A stretch of DNA of 64,000 bases from Vanessa cardui (taxonomy: Eukaryota > Arthropoda > Insecta > Lepidoptera > Nymphalidae). The position numbers and the translations under genes were made by a program. The stretch is from the NCBI RefSeq assembly GCF_905220365.1, contig NC_061151.1, forward strand, positions 6,256,197 to 6,320,196, given 5' to 3'. The notes under the pieces were generated by a model. It worked only from the letters and a program-made list of their open reading frames with translations, ran no database searches and was not told where the DNA came from. Below are positions 55,501 to 63,524 of the stretch, in pieces. Numbering within the stretch: position 1 is the first letter of the stretch; every line of letters starts with the position of its first letter.

Positions 55501-57802
55501 TATAAATAGTATTTTTTATGATGTTAATAGTCTGTTGTTTATTTATTGTTATATTAATACTAAAAAAAGGCTTTTACTTAGTACATTTGCTTCAAATTTT
55601 TACTTTTAGAACAAGAATTTAAAAACACAATTTAAGTTAATAGTAAGTTTGTTTATCTAGTTTTTATTTATTAAATATACATTTTATTTTTATGATGAAA
55701 TGAAAATTTAAATTAAAAAATAATTTAACAAAAACCATATTAGATGTATCTGTATATAATTTTTTTCGCTGTCAACACATTTAAAATAATAATATATATA
55801 AAAATCACGCCAACATTTTTTTTTCTTTTTCTATTTTAAGAGCTTTGTCGCTAAAGAGACTTTGTCGCTCTGTTAGTGCACAAACGGTGTATATACATTT
55901 CTTAGTAATAAGTTTATGGTCGATCTATCAAAGTTCGGTAAACTATCTCATACAATTATTTTGCAGAGTTCGACTCAGGAACTGATAAAATGCTATTACA
56001 CTCGCCAACGTTTTGTGGAATAGTATACTGCTAAAAAATTAACATCGCATATTTTCGTTCCGAACACATTCCAACCTGCCATGCCAACATGCCAACATAA
56101 TAGCAGAGAAAAACCCATGCATCAGCAATGTTTTAATTTAAAACATTTTTAGGTATCGGGCACAATATCAGCATTTGTAGACAACATACCACTTACCACA
56201 ATGATGGTACGAGTGGTGATATCCATCGGAAACAACCCAAACTTGAACCTTCCGATGTCACCATTGATATGGGCCTTATTGTACGGCGCTTGCTTGGGAG
56301 GTAAGGTCTCTTTCTTTTAATGGACTATGTTGGCGGACGAGCATATGGGCCACCTGATGGTAAGTGGTCACCATCACCCATAGACAATGACGCTGTAAGA
56401 AATATTAACTATTTCTTACATCGTCAATGTGCCACCAACCTTGGGAACTAAAATGTTATGTCCCTTGTGCCTGTAGTTACACTTGCTCACTCACCCTTCA
56501 AACCGGAACACAACAATACTGAGTACTGTTATTTGGCTATTATTTATTTATATATTATATATGGTTATTTAGGTAGAATAACTGATGAGTGGGTGGTACC
56601 TACCCAGACGGGCTTGCACAAAGCCCTACCACCAAGTAAAGTCTCTATATAAAACCACATAACTCATCTAGATATAGTAGTTGCATTCTTATCATCAGAA
56701 AGCTCTTAAACTCTGCACATCACCATCATCATCATTGGTTAGCAATTGGGCCATTTGATGGTGAGTTGTAAAGTAACAGCCTGTAAATTTCCCACTGCTG
56801 GGCTAATGGCCTCCTCTCCCATTAAGGATAGGGCTTGGAACATATTCCACCACGCTGTTCCAATGCGGGTTGGTGGAATGCACATGTGGCAAAATTTCAA
56901 TGAAATTAGACACATGAAGGTTTCCTCACGATGTTTTCCTTCACCGCCGAGCACGAGATGAATTATAAACTCAAATTAAGCACATATATATATTGGTACT
57001 TGCCTGGGTTTGAACCCGAAATCATCGGTTAAGGCACGTGTTCTAACCACTAGGCCATCTCGTCTTAATGGATTGATGGTGAGTTGACAATGCCCATAAA
57101 AAATTTTACTGTGTAAAATTTTAGCTATTTCTTGCATAATCAATTCGCCGACAACCTTAAGAACTGTCATGTCCTGATGTTGTCCTTTGTTAAATACATG
57201 TGAATGAGTGGGAGACAAGATAACAGGCTCCAGCTCTCTCTTCCGTCATAAATCTTGGGGCGTTTTTAATAATTATTAAGTGATTTAAATGTAAATTTTT
57301 AGCAAGGTTAAAAAGTATTACACTACCTTAAATAAAACGACCGACCTTGTACGCCTTTAAATATAACAAAAAAATATATTATTGTAGCCTAAGTTACACC
57401 CTATTATATCAGTTATCTGCCAGTGAAAGTCCCGTCAAAATCGGTCCAGACGTTTCAGAGATAAGCCGGAACAAACAGACAGACAAACGGACAAAAAATT
57501 GTATTATTTTGGTATATGTACCGTCTATATACATACGTATGAATTAAGTAAAAAATGGCTATTTTAATATTACAAACAGGCACTCCAATTTTATTATATG
57601 TAAAGATACTTATTTATTTATAGGTAACGGCACACTGATCGGCGCGAGCGCAAATGTGGTCTGCGCGGGAGTCGCGGAACAGCACGGCTACAAATTCACA
57701 TTCCTACATTTCTTTAAAGTAGGCTTCCCCATCATGATTGGCCATTTAATCGTCTCCTCGTTTTACTTACTCATATGCCATTGTATATTTAATTGGCATT
57801 AA
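40402..57802 (+). CDS. Oca2: Gene 2: P-protein (OCA2/hoepel-like) transporter, complete
   Basis: Sixteen coding exons join in phase: 40402-40588, 43215-43368, 44339-44378, 45530-45665, 46044-46198, 46907-47146, 48088-48291, 49572-49687, 50172-50310, 51156-51291, 51960-52162, 52927-53020, 53288-53430, 55282-55392, 56153-56300 and 57624-57802 (TAA). They total 2385 bp, 794 residues; human OCA2 is 838. E1-E3 give a hydrophilic, charged cytosolic N-terminus. E4 has TM1 ([16 protein letters not shown]). E5-E6 make a luminal loop with three NXS/T sequons in E5, then TM2. The rest is the two-repeat ArsB/NhaD-type permease with motifs [35 protein letters not shown] and [12 protein letters not shown]. 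The start ATG at 40402 lies 18 bp after an acceptor (TCTTACAG|ATC), so a 5' UTR exon probably exists upstream. All shared exon phases equal those of gene 1. Confidence 0.95.
40733..41010 (-). mobile_element. SINE A fragment interrupted by a LINE 3' end
   Basis: 40733-40790 (GCCTGTAAATTTCCCACTGC) and 40962-40990 (ACATTCCACCACGCTGTTCC) are parts of one SINE A copy. Confidence 0.65.
40802..40961 (+). mobile_element. LINE 3' fragment with A tail
   Basis: Matches 18485-18626 of the outer LINE (CTCAAACGCCGGCAACGCAC; TCCATCAGGTGAGCCTCCTG; ACCTATACCAT followed by about 19 A). It is a severely 5'-truncated insertion in the first gene 2 intron. Confidence 0.85.
41255..41385 (-). mobile_element. SINE H fragment
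   Basis: GGACAACATCACATACATTAC, CTGATCCCAATATATGTAAG and CAGCCAGACCCGAGAC. Confidence 0.65.
41681..42020 (+). mobile_element. TIR element E, copy 5
   Basis: About 340 bp with diverged left end (ATATACGAAACAACTGAG) and right end GTTGTATCGTACTATA. Confidence 0.75.
42150..42310 (+). repeat. SINE-like repeat B, degenerate
   Basis: ACAATGGCGTTGTAAGAAAT and TGTGCCTGTAGTTACACTGG. Confidence 0.55.
42391..43134. mobile_element. TIR element G, 744 bp
   Basis: Inverted terminal repeats of roughly 75-80 bp: TATACAGGGTTATAGG... with GGTGATAGGGGTGACTATTT at the left, and the complement at the right ending CCCTGTATA. The interior is AT-rich, with CAGAAAGGACGCTGGTGGG, and non-coding. Related copies: 58216-58893 and one arm at 5731-5817. 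Confidence 0.8.
43215..43368 (+). CDS. Oca2: Gene 2 exon E2
   Basis: Acceptor ATTTTTCAG, donor ACAA|GTGAGG, 154 bp. It encodes an acidic cytosolic segment ([17 protein letters not shown]). Confidence 0.82.
43414..43728 (+). mobile_element. SINE A
   Basis: GAAACGGCCCAGTGGTTAG, B box GCGGGTTCAAACCC, tail GACTGTTGTTGTT. A 30-bp extra stretch near 43600-43620 replaces the usual CCAACCCGCATTGG. Confidence 0.8.
43838..43985 (-). repeat. SINE-like repeat B, partial
   Basis: TTGAAGGGTGAGTGACACAG, ACATAACATCTTAGCTCC and GCCATTGTCTATGGCGG. Confidence 0.6.
44339..44378 (+). CDS. Oca2: Gene 2 exon E3, 40-bp small exon
   Basis: Acceptor CTTTTTCAG, donor CAG|GTAATA. It fits the phases of both neighbours exactly (1 base + 13 codons) and encodes [13 protein letters not shown], a basic Ser-rich stretch. 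Being so short, it is supported by phase and splice sites rather than similarity. Confidence 0.72.
44615..44763 (+). repeat. Repeat C, 3' half with (TTTGA)n tail
   Basis: GTAACTCCTGAGTTTCTTAC, GAATCTACTTTCCGAGCCGG, and a TTTGATTTGATTTG tail. Confidence 0.75.
45000..45165. repeat. Repeat M
   Basis: Related to 12300-12495 (CATACCAAATTTCATGAAAT; GACAGACAAACAGAGTTA). Confidence 0.5.
45285..45440 (-). repeat. Repeat J, GC-rich copy
   Basis: CCCACGTGATGGAAAGTGGG, ACGCCGAGTGCGCCCAAGTA and TTTCGACGGACGCCACGGGA. Overlapping ORFs here are chance frames within the repeat. Confidence 0.6.
45530..45665 (+). CDS. Oca2: Gene 2 exon E4: TM1
   Basis: Acceptor TTTTTTTAG, donor AAAT|GTAAGT, 136 bp. A basic stretch (IKRVKYYVK) precedes the helix [18 protein letters not shown], as expected for a cytosolic-in first helix. 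Confidence 0.88.
46044..46198 (+). CDS. Oca2: Gene 2 exon E5: luminal loop
   Basis: Acceptor ATCTTTTAG, donor GAG|GTAATA, 155 bp. [14 protein letters not shown] matches gene 1. Sequons NSS, NST and NDT. Confidence 0.92.
46220..46415 (+). mobile_element. SINE H, 5'-truncated
   Basis: CCCGGGTTCGATTCCCTACC, TTGGGTCTGGGTGTTTGTGG and CATTGGGATCAGAGTAATGT. Confidence 0.75.
46907..47146 (+). CDS. Oca2: Gene 2 exon E6: luminal loop end and TM2
   Basis: Acceptor AATTTTCAG, donor GAG|GTAAAT, 80 codons (gene 1 has 84). It ends in [19 protein letters not shown]. Confidence 0.94.
47268..47965 (-). repeat. Repeat C split by MITE D
   Basis: 47268-47453 (AAATAAAAAGAAAATAAACT...GAAGCTACCACCGG) and 47902-47965 (ATATATGTATGTAATGTATCC; CAGATATTAATTCCAAGC) are one repeat C copy. 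Confidence 0.75.
47452..47903 (+). mobile_element. MITE D, copy 3, nested in repeat C
   Basis: CAATAGGCTATTTGACGATG at the left, GTCAAATAGCCTATT at the right. Comparison with the uninterrupted repeat C at 28620-28660 suggests only an AT dinucleotide is duplicated. Confidence 0.85.
47966..48050 (+). repeat. Helitron-like fragment
   Basis: TTTAGAAATTTCTAATGTGAC and GTCGTAAATAAACAAATTTAG, internal part only. Confidence 0.5.
48088..48291 (+). CDS. Oca2: Gene 2 exon E7: TM3-TM4
   Basis: Acceptor GCTTAATAG, donor GAA|GTAAGT, 68 codons. NRTMAAITV and [20 protein letters not shown]. The intron before it is 0.94 kb, against 15 kb in gene 1. Confidence 0.95.
48557..48755 (-). mobile_element. SINE A, 5' part missing
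   Basis: CAACAACAACAGCCTGTAAA to CACCGCTGAGCACGAGATG, followed by CCATCTCGACTC. The tRNA middle is deleted. Confidence 0.8.
48950..49115 (+). repeat. SINE A, degenerate
   Basis: TGGTTGGAACCG, AACATCGTAAGGAAACCTGC and CAACTCACATTGGGCC. Confidence 0.5.
49130..49430 (-). repeat. Repeat C, near full length
   Basis: AAATCAAATCAAAATAAACT to TCTTGTATCGAATAATATGC. Confidence 0.8.
49572..49687 (+). CDS. Oca2: Gene 2 exon E8: DNVTT motif
   Basis: Acceptor CATTTACAG, donor AG|GTAAGT, 116 bp. [18 protein letters not shown]. Confidence 0.95.
49715..50095 (-). mobile_element. SINE-like repeat B interrupted by repeat L
   Basis: 49715-49807 and 49946-50095 belong to one repeat B copy (CTACTCATCATATTCTACC; GTGAGCCAGTGTAACTACAG). 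49808-49945 is repeat L. Confidence 0.6.
50172..50310 (+). CDS. Oca2: Gene 2 exon E9: GDPPN signature
   Basis: Acceptor TATAATACAG, donor TCT|GTGAGT, 139 bp. [18 protein letters not shown]. Confidence 0.96.
50345..50552 (-). mobile_element. SINE A, 5'-truncated
   Basis: ACAGCCTGTAAATTTCCCAC to CGAGCAAGAGATGAATTATA. Confidence 0.78.
50890..51080 (+). mobile_element. SINE H, 5'-truncated
   Basis: CACTCCGAATCCTG, GATTCCCGGCTGAGTCG and ACATTGGGATCAGAGTAATG, ending TATTTATTTATAA. Confidence 0.75.
51156..51291 (+). CDS. Oca2: Gene 2 exon E10
   Basis: Acceptor TTATTACAG, donor CAGG|GTAAGA, 136 bp. [20 protein letters not shown]. Confidence 0.94.
51323..51545 (-). mobile_element. SINE A, 5'-truncated
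   Basis: AACAACAACACCAACAACAG to ATTAATCACATGAGTATTC. Confidence 0.75.
51640..51860 (-). repeat. Repeat K
   Basis: GGTACATATACCAAAATAAC and GTACAAGGTCGCGGGCAAAG, the reverse of 2310-2545. Confidence 0.55.
51960..52162 (+). CDS. Oca2: Gene 2 exon E11: hydrophilic loop
   Basis: Acceptor TATATTCAG, donor AAG|GTTTGT (a weaker donor), 203 bp. [19 protein letters not shown], basic and amphipathic. Confidence 0.93.
52927..53020 (+). CDS. Oca2: Gene 2 exon E12
   Basis: Acceptor CCTTGCAG, donor A|GTAAGT, 94 bp. [20 protein letters not shown]. Confidence 0.95.
53288..53430 (+). CDS. Oca2: Gene 2 exon E13: almost identical to gene 1 E13
   Basis: Acceptor AAAATTCTAG, donor GAG|GTATTT (weak donor), 143 bp. 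See the gene 1 counterpart at 23828-23970 for the comparison. Confidence 0.95.
53598..53899 (-). mobile_element. SINE A, full length
   Basis: CAACAACAACAGCCTGTAAA to CTGGGCCATCTCGACTC, with B box complement GGGTTTGAACCCGC. One of the best-preserved copies. Confidence 0.88.
54010..54215. repeat. Unassigned GC-richer repeat-like stretch
   Basis: GCTGTTGGCCCTAATGGCC and AACGAAGTCGGTGGGGCG. Its base composition is unlike the intron around it. No second copy is seen in the window and no ORF. Confidence 0.35.
54459..54878 (+). mobile_element. MITE D, copy 4, left end damaged
   Basis: AATAGGCTAGTG at the left has lost about 25 bp after the terminus. The right end GTCAAATAGCCTATTG is intact. Contains AGTGACGTCACC. 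Confidence 0.8.
54955..55211 (+). mobile_element. Helitron-like copy with CTAG end
   Basis: TAGTATAAAACAAAGTCGC at the start; CTAG at 55208-55211 before TTAATT. Confidence 0.65.
55282..55392 (+). CDS. Oca2: Gene 2 exon E14
   Basis: Acceptor TATTTTTTAG, donor TGG|GTGAGT, 37 codons. [26 protein letters not shown]. Confidence 0.94.
56153..56300 (+). CDS. Oca2: Gene 2 exon E15: second DN motif
   Basis: Acceptor ACATTTTTAG, donor GGAG|GTAAGG, 148 bp. [17 protein letters not shown]. Confidence 0.95.
56330..56640 (+). mobile_element. SINE-like repeat B, full length with short insertion
   Basis: TTGGCGGACGAGCATATGGG to CCCTACCACCAAGTAAAG. About 35 AT-rich bp are inserted near 56540-56570. Confidence 0.83.
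56768..57066 (-). mobile_element. SINE A, full length
   Basis: AAAGTAACAGCCTGTAAATT to CTAGGCCATCTCGTC. Confidence 0.85.
57340..57600 (+). repeat. Repeat K
   Basis: Same orientation as 2310-2545. It ends about 25 bp before gene 2 E16 and so abuts its acceptor region. Confidence 0.6.
57624..57802 (+). CDS. Oca2: Gene 2 last coding exon E16, stop TAA
   Basis: Acceptor TTATTTATAG, 179 bp including [23 protein letters not shown]-terminus CHCIFNWH. Confidence 0.96.
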
Positions 57803-58215
57803 GTTTTCTTGGTAATGGTAAGTGGTCACCATCACCCATGGCCGTAGGCAGGCGGGGGTTTTGGGGGTTCAAACCCCCCCCGAAATTTTTTCGCTAACCG
57901 CTATCGTATTATCAAAAAAATATTTTGCGCTAATTAAACAAACAAAACGTAAGTATTTATTGATTTCTTTAGAAAATTAAGTCGTTATGTACACTAACAC
58001 TAAGTCGTTTACTACAATAAATCTAAACAAAATTAATCATTTTACGCAAAGACAAGAGGCAATAATAATCATTCACATTTTATTAAGATACTAATTTTTT
58101 ATATCATAATGTCACGTTAGTAATTTTAAATACTAAAGAAGATAAACCTTTTACAAAGTGCCATTACATTTTGAAATGTGTAAGACAGATTGTAAAATTT
58201 CTGATACATTCTTCA

Positions 58216-58893
58216 TATACAGGGTTATTGGTTATCCGTTAGGGGGTGATAGAGGTGACTATTTGAAATGATTTTAACCCCCATTTGCATAATCCAAAAG
58301 TAAACCATTTTTGAGTTATCGTGTTTTTTAGCTTTTTTCAATTTATTTAAAAAAAGTATCAATTAAAATCTATTTTTTTCTTTTGTTTTATAAAAACGAT
58401 TAAACACTGTATATTTGTCAATAATTAAACAATAATTATTGGTCCAAATTTAAAAATTCGAGACGGAAAACGAAATTATTTCAATATCTTTTTGATTTTT
58501 TTCTTTAAAAATGCCTTAGAAACAAAAAAATCATTATAATAAATCTTGGCCTGCAGATTATTTTAAAATATACCCATTTTCTTAGCTTTCCAGAAATTTA
58601 TAAAAAGAAAGAAATTATTTCAAATCAATCGAAATAAAATAATCAGAAAGGACGTTGGTGGAAATTCGTAGTCGAACATGAACGAATTCGTACTAAAGGT
58701 CGCTCTTTAAAATTCCCTCAAAATTAACTAAAAATAACATTTTGTATTATATCTTAAATAAAGTATTAATAATCGAATCGAGACACTCTCTATATAAGAG
58801 CACAGCACACACAGCATGTTCTACAGTGTATAATGCAGAATTCTATCCTCACCTCCTAACGGATATACGTCAAATTTCCAATAACCCTGTATA
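58216..58893. mobile_element. TIR element G, 678 bp
   Basis: TATACAGGGTTATTGG at the left, ending CCAATAACCCTGTATA. The interior parallels 42391-43134 (GAAAGGACGTTGGTGGAAAT). Confidence 0.78.
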
Positions 58894-58984
58894 TTTTATT
58901 GAGAATATTCATACTATATTATTAAAAAACAGATAGGCGGCGCTCTTTACCGAATAGTCGCCGACTACGAAAGCAGCCGAACTC

Positions 58985-60266
58985 CTGGAATACTACTACT
59001 TTGGTGCATCCTATCCCTAAAAAGAGCAACCGCCCAGACCCGTCCAATTATTATAGGCCAATAGCCATCACCTCCTTGTTTGTTTCCATCGGGGTCGTTC
59101 AACCAGTGATCTTCTAGATTACCTTAGTCATAGATGGGTGGAAGCAGTTGAGAGCAAGTGGGAGGCATTGGCGGCCAGTCTGGACATAGCGAAGGCCTTC
59201 GATAGCGTATGGCACAAAGCACATCTTTCGAAGCTCCCTTCCAACGGGCTTACCGGGAAATTATGCAATTGGATCACCAGCTTTTTGGCAGATCGAAACA
59301 TTAAAGTCGTTATATGGTGCATGCTCTGATTTAAAATTCGTTAATGCCTGTGTTGCACAAGGCTGCGTTGCTTGCGTTGCAAGTATCTAACTGGGGCCGG
59401 CTAAACTTAGGCCATATATGATTGAGTAGTCCCTAGGCTCACTTAGTAGTTTCGGACCTCCTGGCAAAAATTAGTCCACTTCAACCCCAAAAAGAGGCAA
59501 GTTTGCGCGTTAGCTGCTAAAAAATTACCATTTCTCGTATCTCCACGATTTCAGAAGATTCCAATAGCCGCCACAGCTAGTATTGGAATACTTAACGTGG
59601 ATATTTCGAGACTCGTTCAGTTCCGCGGTCAATTGGAACGCAAAGCCAAATTGGCATCAAAAAAGCTCGGTGTACTCAGCAAACCATGATAGTATTTCAC
59701 GCCGGCCCATCTCTTAAAACTATACAAGGCGCAAATTGAACCCCACATGGAATATTGCTCACAACTCTGGGCGGGTGCTCCCCAATACCAGCTTCTTCTA
59801 TTTGTCCGTATCCAACGCAGAGCGGCTCGAATTATCGACGATCAAGCCCTTGTCGACCTGCTTGATCCTTTAGCTTTGCGTAGAGATGTTAGATCACTCT
59901 GCATCTTCTACTTTCGAATATTTCACAGAAAATGTTCGGACGCATTGTTTGAATTAATACCGGCTGCGGAATTTTACCTTCGGACAACTCGTCAAAATTC
60001 TAAGTTCCACCCTCACCACCTTAATGTTCAAAAAACCACAACATCACGATTTTTAAGACATTATTCTACCTTGCACAACCACTCTGTTGCACCAGCATTC
60101 GCCGACGCTTTTTCCGAAACGATACGACTTGGAAACCTTAAAAAAAAGAGCGTATTCCTTCCTCAAAGGCCGGTAATGCACCTGCAAGCCCCGCAGATGT
60201 CCATGGGCGATGGTAATCATTTTCCATCAGGTGAGCCTCATGCTCGTTTGCCCCCTTAAACATAAA
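58985..60266 (+). pseudogene. LINE reverse transcriptase remnant, same family as the outer LINE
   Basis: Pieces of the RT survive: HPIPKKSNRPDPSNY-like at about 59011, [20 protein letters not shown] (59170-59235) and [16 protein letters not shown] (from 59750), plus the 3' end (TTTCCATCAGGTGAGCCTCA). Frameshifts, stops and a deletion removing the YADD region make it dead. Confidence 0.85.
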
Positions 60267-60600
60267 ATAAGTCGTCGGTTGTCTTTTAAATAAATGTGTA
60301 TAAATTATGCCTAATTTTAATATACCTACTTATGCTTATTTAAAAAAAAAAACCTGTTGCTTTTTTTTCCTGGAGCACGAACCCCCCCCGAAATGAAATG
60401 CTGGCTACGGCCCTGCCATCACCCATAGACAATGACGCTGTAAGAAATATTAACTATTCCTTACATCGTCAATGTGACACCAACCTTGGGAACTAAGATG
60501 CTATGTCCCTTGTGCCTGTAGACACTGCCTCACTCACCCTTCAAACCGGAACACAACAATACTGAGTACTGTTATTTGGCGGTAGAATTAGAAAGAATTA

Positions 60601-62590
60601 CAAAGGTAGAATTACAAATTGATTGTATAATAAATATTGTTAATCGACTCTGGTTTAGATAAAGTACTGATCAGAATATTTTTTTTATAATTATTTTAAA
60701 TGGCAATCTTTAATCTACTGACGAACAGATATTTAACATATACTAGCGGCAAGATACGATGGCCGTTTTGACACAATAAAAAAGTGATGTGAAATGTAAA
60801 TTTATTATCGATATAATATATTCAAATCTTTGTTTTTTTGTAAGTAATTTAATTCAAGTTTTTGTTGCAAGTAGTGTCTGATTAAAAACATCAACACAAA
60901 TATAACACCGACTACGAAGTCTAGTGTGAGAGTGTCACGTACACGTTTACACAAAAAAAAAGTTATCTTCGCGGTACCCCAATGTTTGTAGTTTAGAAAT
61001 CACATTCGATAAATTTTATGACTAACTGCACGTCACTATTGACAATAAAGAACATCAATTTGCTCCTTTGATGTAATTATTTATTAAATACGAAACCTCA
61101 TGAGCGGGCAAACGACAAAACGGCCATCATAGCGTGCCGCTACTATAGTTGTCTAATAAAATACAACTTCTCATCTCTTAATATAAGTAATTAATAAAAA
61201 CAAAATTACAAATTAGATATCAAATGAATTCATAAGATACCTTCTGTATAATATATTTAAAATATATTTTATTAATGTCCTTTTGACAGAATATCGGTCA
61301 GTCTTGGCGCCGAAATATACTTCATATTAAAAAAAAATGTATATAGATATCTGTGCAATAAAATTCATAGAAAATAGATTGAATTATTTATCAAAGTTAT
61401 TTATTATTATTTATTGTTTAAGCGTTCACGTATTGATTTTATTAAAATTAATAAAACTGCTTCAATTATAATATTAATGTATTTTTCTAACATGGTTTGG
61501 TAATCAATTCGTCCAGTGTAATTATTTATTGTTTTGTCATTTAATTTATTTAAGATAGCATATTTGTTGTTATATATTAAAAATTAAATATATGGATAAC
61601 TTTTACTTTGAAGAAAATATTTTATATGAGATATTAATAAAGAAATATTTAAGTTGAATTTTGTTTTTTTTTTTTTAAGAACGTTTAAATATTACTTGAT
61701 TTATTTGGCTTGCAAAATAAAACTTAATAATAATGTGACATCTATGTTGATTCCAATCGAATGAGTATTTAAATAATCATTATAATTACATATTCTTTGT
61801 TATTTATTAATAACTCTGCTATGACAATTCTTGAATATATTGTTGTCGCTACGGTTTTTGAAGTGGGCAACATTATAAAAAAAAAAGAAAACACTGGCGG
61901 GAATTTGAATTCGCTCAGCAAAATACGCTTGAACCGGGAACATTGTGATAACTTCAACTTTCATTACTGTATCTTATATATTCTTTGCTTAATTTGAATA
62001 AAGAAGAACTTTATTAATTAATATCACGCTTCTTACCTGACCATATTTGTTGTCAAAGTGACTGGATAAAATATTAATTGTAAATTGAATTTGAAAGCCG
62101 TCACGAACAAACTTCATTGATTGTTAACCATATTTTTTATTTATTCATCATTGTGTTTACTTCGAAACTCAAGTTCAAGGAATATTGATCTGATGGGAAA
62201 TTAATTTTATCGAGTATAATGCGCTAGTTTTAACTATGTAATGAACGGGCTAGTGTAATTCATTAAGTAAATAATATTTTATTGAGATTTTTTAAAGTAG
62301 GTTTTAAAAATTACCTTTACACGACTTCAAGCTCAGGAAAAGACTAATTATACAACTTCTAAACGACGTTTCATTTTATGTCATTATTGGATTTGTAAAT
62401 ATTCCGCTATAGAAAACGAAATTAGAGTTCAGTTTAGTATTTGTCAAGTGTTATTTTATATAACTATTTAGTATTTATTGGTTCAGCTTTGATAAAAAAA
62501 AATTATACGTGATATAATAGATCAGTGTTTATGCCCATTTTTTTTCGGCACTAAGTCGAATAACAGAATAAAACGACTTCTATACAACGC
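60601..62590. other. AT-rich DNA, nothing recognised
   Basis: No exon-like similarity, SINE or TIR element was detected by eye. ORFs here are under 70 codons and of AT-driven composition. Confidence 0.5.
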
Positions 62591-62811
62591 TTATACAATT
62601 ATTGGTTGCGTAATTCCTTCATATATTATCGAATATCTCTTACTGTTCCTCGCAAACATCCCCGAAGTTACATAACAAAAATATTCCATACTCCTATCAC
62701 GAAAACTCGTCTTGGAAAACTGGCTCCGATAGTGCGCATATGTGCTCGACATAATGAATTGACAAAAGTTATACATGGCATTGACATCTTTCATGATAGC
62801 TTAATTAGTCA

Positions 62812-62884
62812 GCGCGCGCAGCACGCGCGCCCACAGCGGCCGCAGCCGGCGGCGCCTGCAACGCCGACGCGCCCGACGGTAAGC
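62812..62884 (+). other. GC-rich islet with possible splice sites
   Basis: About 70 bp of strongly G+C-rich sequence (GCGCGCAGCACGCGCGCCC; GCAACGCCGACGCGCCCGAC) between AT-rich DNA and a SINE. It is preceded by AATTAGTCAG and followed by GACG|GTAAGC, a good donor. All three frames are nearly open. It could be an exon of an unseen gene or part of a mobile element. Confidence 0.35.
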
Positions 62885-62892
62885 ACTGTCCT

Positions 62893-63105
62893 CCGCGGTG
62901 TCGAGTGGCGCGTCGGCTGTGCGCCGGCTTACATGGGTACGCCACTCCCCCCGAGTCGCTGTAGAGAAACATTCGTTACTTTTCAATGCTGTCTTGTGAT
63001 GGCGTTTGTGGTACCATCGTTACTTCTCATTACACAACAGGTGCTTTATATAGCTACTTACATTGGGATCGGAGTCAGGTTATGTTGTCCAATATTTATT
63101 ATTAC
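62893..63105 (+). mobile_element. SINE H, rearranged head
   Basis: GGTGTCGAGTGGCGCGTCGG, ACATGGGTACGCCACTCC, TTACATTGGGATCGGAGTC and ATATTTATTATTA. Confidence 0.7.
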
Positions 63106-63414
63106 ATTATACAAAATACATACTTTAATATTCCACTCAACTTTGTTCGCTGTATGTTAAATCCTCAGTTTCGATAAGAGCTAAAAACTAAACACCATAA
63201 TGACCATACTTCCGATCAAATCGACGTTTTCGCGAATCATTCATGAATACCACAGATTACACAGATACACTAGAGCTTATTTAGGATTACAATGTAGAGC
63301 CTCGTTACTCCAAGCTCAAAGTTGTTTAGTTGTCTTTATATCTGTTAAAAAAAGTAATGTCTGAATTCGAATATTAAAACCAACTCATTTTATACCGAGT
63401 TAGGCCATCTCTTG

Positions 63415-63520
63415 AGCTGAGATGGTTTGATGGCCCAGTGGTTGGAACGCGTGCATCTTAACCGATGATTTCGGGTTCAAGCCCACGCAAGCACCACTAT
63501 ACTATATGTATGTGCTTAAT
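63415..63520 (+). mobile_element. SINE A, 5' part only
   Basis: GATGGCCCAGTGGTTGGAAC, B box TCGGGTTCAAGCCC, stopping after TATGTGCTTAAT. Confidence 0.78.
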
Positions 63521-63524
63521 CCGC

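Larger units (their letters stand above)
57837..60415. mobile_element. hAT-type non-autonomous element, 2.6 kb, 8-bp TSD
   Basis: CCATCACC is duplicated at 57829-57836 and 60416-60423. Ends are CATGGCCGTAGGCAG and the reverse of CAGGGCCGTAGCCAG, each followed inward by a C-rich or G-rich tract. It contains a repeat G element and a broken LINE but no recognisable transposase. It begins 34 bp after the gene 2 stop. Confidence 0.82.
57811..60600 (+). mobile_element. SINE-like repeat B split by a hAT-type element
   Basis: 57811-57836 and 60416-60600 are one repeat B copy (GGTAAGTGGTCACC; ATAGACAATGACGCTGTAAG). Confidence 0.82.

Noticed and set aside
62606..63160. 184-codon plus-strand ORF
   Set aside because: It crosses the GC islet and a SINE H copy; the encoded sequence has no family features beyond low-complexity Arg/Pro/Ala.
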